Source: Chitinophagaceae bacterium (GTDB lineage: Bacteria; Bacteroidota; Bacteroidia; Cytophagales; Cytophagaceae). Taken from it: a DNA stretch of 47,177 nucleotides. Positions within the stretch are counted from its first letter, which is position 1, and each line of letters opens with the position of its first letter. The notes under the pieces were generated by a model. That model was not told where the DNA came from. It saw only the letters and a program-made list of their open reading frames with translations, and searched no databases. The stretch covers positions 1-47,177 of the forward strand of contig JAQBNU010000132.1 in the NCBI GenBank assembly GCA_028288365.1, given 5' to 3'. Positions 42,994-47,177 of this stretch are shown here, one piece after another. The position numbers and the translations under genes were made by a program.

Positions 42994-44994
42994 ATGGTAA
43001 CATTTATACGATTCGCAGTATTGAGTTTACTTTTGATTTTGACATGGTTTTTTGCTGAAGTAAAAGCACAATGTGGCGGAGGTCCGGTTGCTGGTTCTCT
43101 TACTCCAACCTCATCTTGGCAAACCATCTGTGTTCAGGGAGGAGTAGGCTATTCTTTTAATGCTACTCAGGCTAGCACATATGTGTTTTCGTTTTGTCAG
43201 GGAGGTGGTAGTGCTCCTTCCTGGGATACACAGTTGATGATTCTAGATAACAGTGGTACTTATATCGGGCCTTACAATAATGATTTTTGTGGAACCTCTT
43301 CTCAGATCACTTTTGTTGCTCCTGCTACTGCAACCTATAGGGTGTTGATCACAAAATACAATTGTGCGAGCGATCCTACTTGCCAGACTCTTGCTTACCA
43401 GGTCAGCATTCCTACAAACGATAATATTTGTGGCGCTACTTATATATATGGCAATTCTTGCATATTAAACTATACCACTTATACTACAAACCAGGCAACC
43501 AATTCACCTCAGGCAAATCCTGGTTGCGCCGGTTATAATGGAAGAGATGTTTGGTTTGCAACTAAGGTTCCTGCTTCAGGGAAATTATTGATGACGACGA
43601 ATTCCGGTGCCATTACTGATGGAGCGATGGCGGTATATAAAGGATCATCATGTGCAGGAGCGCTTACGCAAATTGGTTGCGATGATGACAGTGGTCCGGG
43701 TACAATGCCTGAGTTAAACTTAACGGGACTTACACCGGGTGATTCTTTATTTATTCGATTTTGGTCCTACAATAACACTGAAGTCGGTACTTTCAGTATC
43801 GCATTGAAAGACCAGGCTCCTTATTATTGCATGTCGGGAGAATCCAGTGAAATAAACAATGGAGGAAATTGTATACAACTTACTCCTAACAAACAAAGTC
43901 AAATCGGTTGTGTCTGGAATACCACACAAATCAATATGTCTACAGCCTTTGATTATACCTATACTGTTAACCTAGGTAATAGTGATGGAGGTGCAGATGG
44001 CATGACATTTACACTTCAAAATAATGCCGCGGGTTTAAGCGCTTGCGGAAATCCTGGATCTATGTTGGCTATTGGACCTTTGACCAATACTTTTATCGTA
44101 GAATTTGACACGTTCAATAATGGACCTGGAGCTGGTGACATTGCTGCAGATCATGTAGCGATTGATGTGAATGGTAATTTGGCTTCACCTGTTGTTCCCG
44201 CTATACAAGCTTCTGCTAGCAGCACAAACATTGAAGATGGTTTGGATCATACAGTAAGAATTACATGGAATCCCGGTACACAAGTATTTAATGTATACTT
44301 CGACGGTTCTTTAAGGATGAGCTATACCAATGATATTATTACCAATGTATTTGGAGGAAATCCTTTGGTATATTGGGGCTTTACAAGTTCAACGGGGACT
44401 TTCACGAATCAGCAATCACTGTGTCCTGGTACCCTGCCAGGTGCACCACTACCGGTGACGTGGGGATGGTTTGATGCCTACATGATGAATCAAAAAGTAA
44501 ATTTATTCTGGGGTACTTATTCAGAAGAAAACAGCAAAGAGTTTATTGTTGAAAGAAGCGCAGACGGTAAAAACTTTTCTCCTGTTGGAACATTAACGGC
44601 AAAAGGAAACTCAAAGTCTACATCCCAATATGAATTTATAGATGAGTATCCACTGCAGAAATATTCTTATTATAGATTGAAACAAACGGATATCAATGGC
44701 GCATATACTTACTCCGTGATGAAAGTAGTGAACAACGGAGCGAACTCTTCCGGTGACATTTTTCACTTGTATCCTAATCCTGCTTCTTCTAAATTGGATA
44801 TAAATATAGAACTTTCTGAAGATGCTACCGTATCAGTCTATGATAACGCCAATGTCATGGTGCATCAGCAATCTTTTCAGGAAGGAAAAGGAACATTGAA
44901 TGTAAGTCAGGAAAACATTGCACCGGGTATTTATTATGTCATGGTACAATCTTCATCCGGAGTGTATTATACAAAACTTATTTTTTTTAATTAG
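42994..44994 (+). CDS. secreted L-type lectin-domain protein with T9SS sorting domain
   Basis: This 666-residue protein is a T9SS cargo. A signal peptide (about 1-25, ending VKA) precedes an N-terminal beta region with paired cysteines and then a second one with VWFATKVPASGKLLM. A legume-like (L-type) lectin domain lies at about 290-490, with NSDGGADGMTFTLQN, FIVEFDTFNN and VYWGFTSSTG. A linker follows, and the C-terminal type A sorting domain (about 590-666) begins FHLYPNPASSKLDI and ends YYTKLIFFN. It is likely secreted and attached at the cell surface, binding polysaccharide. A strong terminator follows. Confidence 0.88.
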   Translation: MVTFIRFAVLSLLLILTWFFAEVKAQCGGGPVAGSLTPTSSWQTICVQGGVGYSFNATQASTYVFSFCQGGGSAPSWDTQLMILDNSGTYIGPYNNDFCGTSSQITFVAPATATYRVLITKYNCASDPTCQTLAYQVSIPTNDNICGATYIYGNSCILNYTTYTTNQATNSPQANPGCAGYNGRDVWFATKVPASGKLLMTTNSGAITDGAMAVYKGSSCAGALTQIGCDDDSGPGTMPELNLTGLTPGDSLFIRFWSYNNTEVGTFSIALKDQAPYYCMSGESSEINNGGNCIQLTPNKQSQIGCVWNTTQINMSTAFDYTYTVNLGNSDGGADGMTFTLQNNAAGLSACGNPGSMLAIGPLTNTFIVEFDTFNNGPGAGDIAADHVAIDVNGNLASPVVPAIQASASSTNIEDGLDHTVRITWNPGTQVFNVYFDGSLRMSYTNDIITNVFGGNPLVYWGFTSSTGTFTNQQSLCPGTLPGAPLPVTWGWFDAYMMNQKVNLFWGTYSEENSKEFIVERSADGKNFSPVGTLTAKGNSKSTSQYEFIDEYPLQKYSYYRLKQTDINGAYTYSVMKVVNNGANSSGDIFHLYPNPASSKLDINIELSEDATVSVYDNANVMVHQQSFQEGKGTLNVSQENIAPGIYYVMVQSSSGVYYTKLIFFN

Positions 44995-45024
44995 AAAAGC
45001 ACCTCTAGTCAAGGATGCCAAAGG

Positions 45025-45056
45025 AAAAGCCGATAGTGTCTATCGGCTTTTTTTTT
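45025..45056 (+). terminator. rho-independent terminator of the lectin gene
   Basis: GCCGATAG (45029-45036) pairs perfectly with CTATCGGC (45040-45047) around TGT. AAAA before the stem pairs with the first of nine T that follow. Confidence 0.92.
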
Positions 45057-45091
45057 GATGGTGTTGATAGGTAAAACTTGTAAATTGCATC

Positions 45092-45919
45092 ATGAACAAA
45101 GATCAACAGGATTTGGTATTTGATAAATTGGTACGACGCTTAAGAAAAGCCGTCTGGACTACCATTGACGATTATCACCTGATTGAGAATGGAGATAAAG
45201 TGATGGTATGTCTTTCAGGAGGCAAAGACAGTTATACCATGCTGGATATTTTACTCCATATCCAACAAACAAAAAAATACGATTTCGAAATCATTGCCGT
45301 CAATCTAGACCAGAAACAACCTGGTTTTCCAGAACATGTATTGCCAGAGTATCTGGAGAAATTAGGCGTGCCCTATCAGATTGTTCAAAAAGATACCTAC
45401 AGCATCGTAAAAGAAAAAACACTAGAAGGGAAAACAACCTGTACACTTTGTTCCAGGTTGAGAAGAGGAATTTTGTATAAGACGGCAACAGAATTAGGTG
45501 TCACAAAAATTGCTTTAGGGCATCATCGCGATGACATCATCGAAACGCTTTTTCTAAACCTGATGTTTAGCGGGAAACTAGAAACGATGCCTGCAAAATA
45601 CAGAACAGACAATAGCGAACATGTTGTCATAAGGCCACTGGCTTTTTGCAAAGAAAGAGACATCGAAGACTATGCGCAGTACATGCAGTATCCCATCATT
45701 CCCTGCAACCTATGTGGTTCGCAACCCAACCTACAACGCAATGCCATCAAGCAGATGCTGAGAGGTTGGGAAGAAAAACATCCGGGCAGAGGGGAAGTAA
45801 TTTTTCATGCCATACAAAATGTTTCACCTTCACATTTGCTGGATAAAGATTTGTTTGATTTCGACCAACTTTTCGTAAAAGGTGAAAAAGAAAATGGTCC
45901 GGAAGCTTACTTGGATTAA
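45092..45919 (+). CDS. ttcA: tRNA 2-thiocytidine biosynthesis protein TtcA
   Basis: This is a 275-residue ATP-dependent tRNA thiolation enzyme. The PP-loop is [11 protein letters not shown] near residues 40-50. The first CxxC is in [12 protein letters not shown] near 117-120, and the second is [15 protein letters not shown] near 208-222; these bind the iron-sulfur cluster. [14 protein letters not shown] near 147-160 is also typical. It makes 2-thiocytidine at tRNA position 32. A near-consensus -7 sequence (TAAATTG) lies a few bases before the ATG. It is convergent with the phosphatase gene, with 14 bases between stops. Confidence 0.95.
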   Translation: MNKDQQDLVFDKLVRRLRKAVWTTIDDYHLIENGDKVMVCLSGGKDSYTMLDILLHIQQTKKYDFEIIAVNLDQKQPGFPEHVLPEYLEKLGVPYQIVQKDTYSIVKEKTLEGKTTCTLCSRLRRGILYKTATELGVTKIALGHHRDDIIETLFLNLMFSGKLETMPAKYRTDNSEHVVIRPLAFCKERDIEDYAQYMQYPIIPCNLCGSQPNLQRNAIKQMLRGWEEKHPGRGEVIFHAIQNVSPSHLLDKDLFDFDQLFVKGEKENGPEAYLD

Positions 45920-45933
45920 AAAATACCCTTCAG

Positions 45934-46857
45934 TTATCTTCCTCTTTTGTACGAGTAAATGACATTTCCTTTGTAATCGATAAAATGCAAAGCCAGAGAA
46001 TCTGCGGTCATGCTGATCGAAGCAAAGCCTGAAATGTCTCTTGTGAATTTAGTCGTGCTGTGCGTACTGGTCTTCCTGGTTTGAGAACCTGCTCCTGATA
46101 CAATATAATCTACATTACCTTTGGGCTGCTGATGTTGCAGGTCATGGTCATGGCCTGCGAGGTACAGTTGTACACCGTGTTTCTCCAATCTGTTTTTTAA
46201 CAGAGCAATCATCTTGGCAGAATTTCCATGTCGCGGGTTGGAAGAGAAGAGTGGATGATGTCCGACAACAATCTTCCATTGCTCGTTGGAATGTGCCAAC
46301 ACACTGTCCAACCATTTTAATTGATGCAAAGTATCCAGCTTCTCCATAGGATTGGTATCAAGAAAAATAAATCTCACGGAGCTACTATCGTTGATTTTTT
46401 TTGACAAAGTATAGTAACGAGCGGGCATGGTCCAGCGTGAACTCTTCTTCGTATAGGCTATTTCTACTTGCGGATTCCCTCGGTAATCGTGGTTTCCCAG
46501 CACAGGATACCATGGACACTGTACCTGTTGACCGCTGTATATGTTTTCAAAAGAAGTCAGCCATTGTTTGTCTTGAAGACTAGTTACTCCGTTCGGATAA
46601 AAATTATCTCCGGTAGAAATGATAAAATCGGGTGGTGCTAATTTCCCTGTTGTATTCATGGCTTCCGCTACTTCCGTTTGATGGTATTTCCCATCTCTTC
46701 CCCAGTCGCCGATCACGAAGAAGTGGAGTGTTTTTTCAGGTATAGAAAGAAAAGGAAAAGTCTTGGATGAAGAACTTATATTTTGGGAGACATGACACCC
46801 TATCCATACATTCGATAAGATGAAAACAAGTACGACTAAAATATATTTATACTTCAT
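45934..46857 (-). CDS. lipoprotein metallophosphoesterase (acid-phosphatase-like)
   Basis: This 307-residue protein has a lipoprotein signal with lipobox WIGC (C21). The calcineurin-like metal motifs are all present: FVIGDWGRDG, STGDNFYPNGV, VLGNHDYRG, VVGHHPLFS and LAGHDHDLQH. The order and spacing resemble tartrate-resistant (purple) acid phosphatases. It should hydrolyse phosphoesters in the periplasm or at the cell surface; the substrate is unknown. It lies 86 bases downstream of the Omp85-like gene on the same strand. Confidence 0.92.
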   Translation of the reverse strand: MKYKYILVVLVFILSNVWIGCHVSQNISSSSKTFPFLSIPEKTLHFFVIGDWGRDGKYHQTEVAEAMNTTGKLAPPDFIISTGDNFYPNGVTSLQDKQWLTSFENIYSGQQVQCPWYPVLGNHDYRGNPQVEIAYTKKSSRWTMPARYYTLSKKINDSSSVRFIFLDTNPMEKLDTLHQLKWLDSVLAHSNEQWKIVVGHHPLFSSNPRHGNSAKMIALLKNRLEKHGVQLYLAGHDHDLQHQQPKGNVDYIVSGAGSQTRKTSTHSTTKFTRDISGFASISMTADSLALHFIDYKGNVIYSYKRGR

Positions 46858-46943
46858 GAATCTTCAGTCAGTTGAAACGTGGATGAATGAAGATACTAAT
46901 TTGTACGTGAATTTAAGTTGATCTTCAGACATTCTATTGGGTC

Positions 46944-47177
46944 TTAGAAAGCATGACCCAAGTTGAAGAAGAACTGTTGGTCCTCTTTTGATATCGCGTA
47001 ATCAAATCGAAGAATGGTGTTTTCGTTCCAGGTAATGCGCAATCCTAAACCTTCAGCAGAGCGGTAGTTTTCAAAATGATTGATTCTGTTTAAATCATTC
47101 CATACACCGCCAATGTCAAAGAACGGCACGGCGCTGAACGCAAGGTGTTGTTTGAATATATGCGTTTGAAAAAAACG
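46944..47177 (-). CDS. Omp85/BamA-like outer-membrane barrel, C-terminal fragment
   Basis: The last 77 codons of a gene that continues beyond the window are visible. The text has the C-terminal Omp85 pattern: AFSAVPFFDIGGVWNDLN, then SAEGLGLRITWNENTILRFDYAISKEDQQFFFNLGHAF, with a terminal phenylalanine as the barrel-assembly signal. Members insert outer-membrane proteins (BamA/TamA) or carry fused enzyme domains. Which type this is cannot be told from the fragment. Confidence 0.85.
   Translation of the reverse strand, partial: RFFQTHIFKQHLAFSAVPFFDIGGVWNDLNRINHFENYRSAEGLGLRITWNENTILRFDYAISKEDQQFFFNLGHAF

Overview
The window comes from an AT-rich member of the Bacteroidota, most likely a Cytophagales- or Chitinophagales-like environmental bacterium. 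The evidence is an alternative complex III (ACIII) operon joined to a cytochrome c oxidase operon, a type IX secretion (T9SS) plug protein, a secreted protein with a T9SS sorting domain, the long-insert form of IspG, a PUR-domain DUF3276 protein, and repeated Bacteroidota-type -7 promoter boxes (TAnnTTTG). I cannot name the species. No rRNA, tRNA, CRISPR array or insertion sequence was seen.

Layout. 1-9012 is mixed housekeeping: the 3' end of an aconitase gene, a bidirectional terminator, a response regulator and a DUF58 protein (minus strand), a PUR-domain protein, YchF, a lone Cas6, a T9SS plug protein, an ABC-F ATPase, a dCMP deaminase and MurB. 9237-25992 is one long plus-strand respiratory operon: a two-part promoter, actABCDEF, coxB, coxA, ctaA, ctaB, two subunit III genes, subunit IV, a SCO copper chaperone, a DUF420 protein and an 84-residue CxxC membrane protein. 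ACIII would oxidise quinol and pass electrons through its c-type hemes to the aa3-type oxidase; ctaA and ctaB make heme A, and SCO helps load the CuA site.

26107-33275 holds a very large NtrY-like membrane histidine kinase followed 5 bases later by a 1151-residue predicted outer-membrane protein. 33276-33742 holds a frameshifted four-helix-bundle (S23-type) gene lying between inverted 7-base repeats. 33743-36036 holds an MlaF/MlaE-type lipid transport pair and an SDR oxidoreductase. 36037-36830 has no recognisable gene and looks decayed. 36831-42715 holds ispG, a 58-residue DUF6728-like protein missed by ordinary ORF length cut-offs, a WG-repeat protein, a small secreted protein, a WYL-domain regulator and an unknown protein. 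42994-47177 holds a lectin-domain T9SS cargo protein, ttcA, a lipoprotein metallophosphatase and the C-terminus of an Omp85/BamA-like barrel.

The most unusual structure is a set of degenerate tandem 7-base repeats at four intergenic places (141-168, 25998-26031, 33288-33301 with 33725-33738, 40753-40773 with 40811-40831). Each site uses its own heptamer. Three sites are arranged as inverted repeats, and one of these brackets the four-helix-bundle gene. This suggests a small element family with one occupied site and several empty ones. That is inference and needs a genome-wide search.
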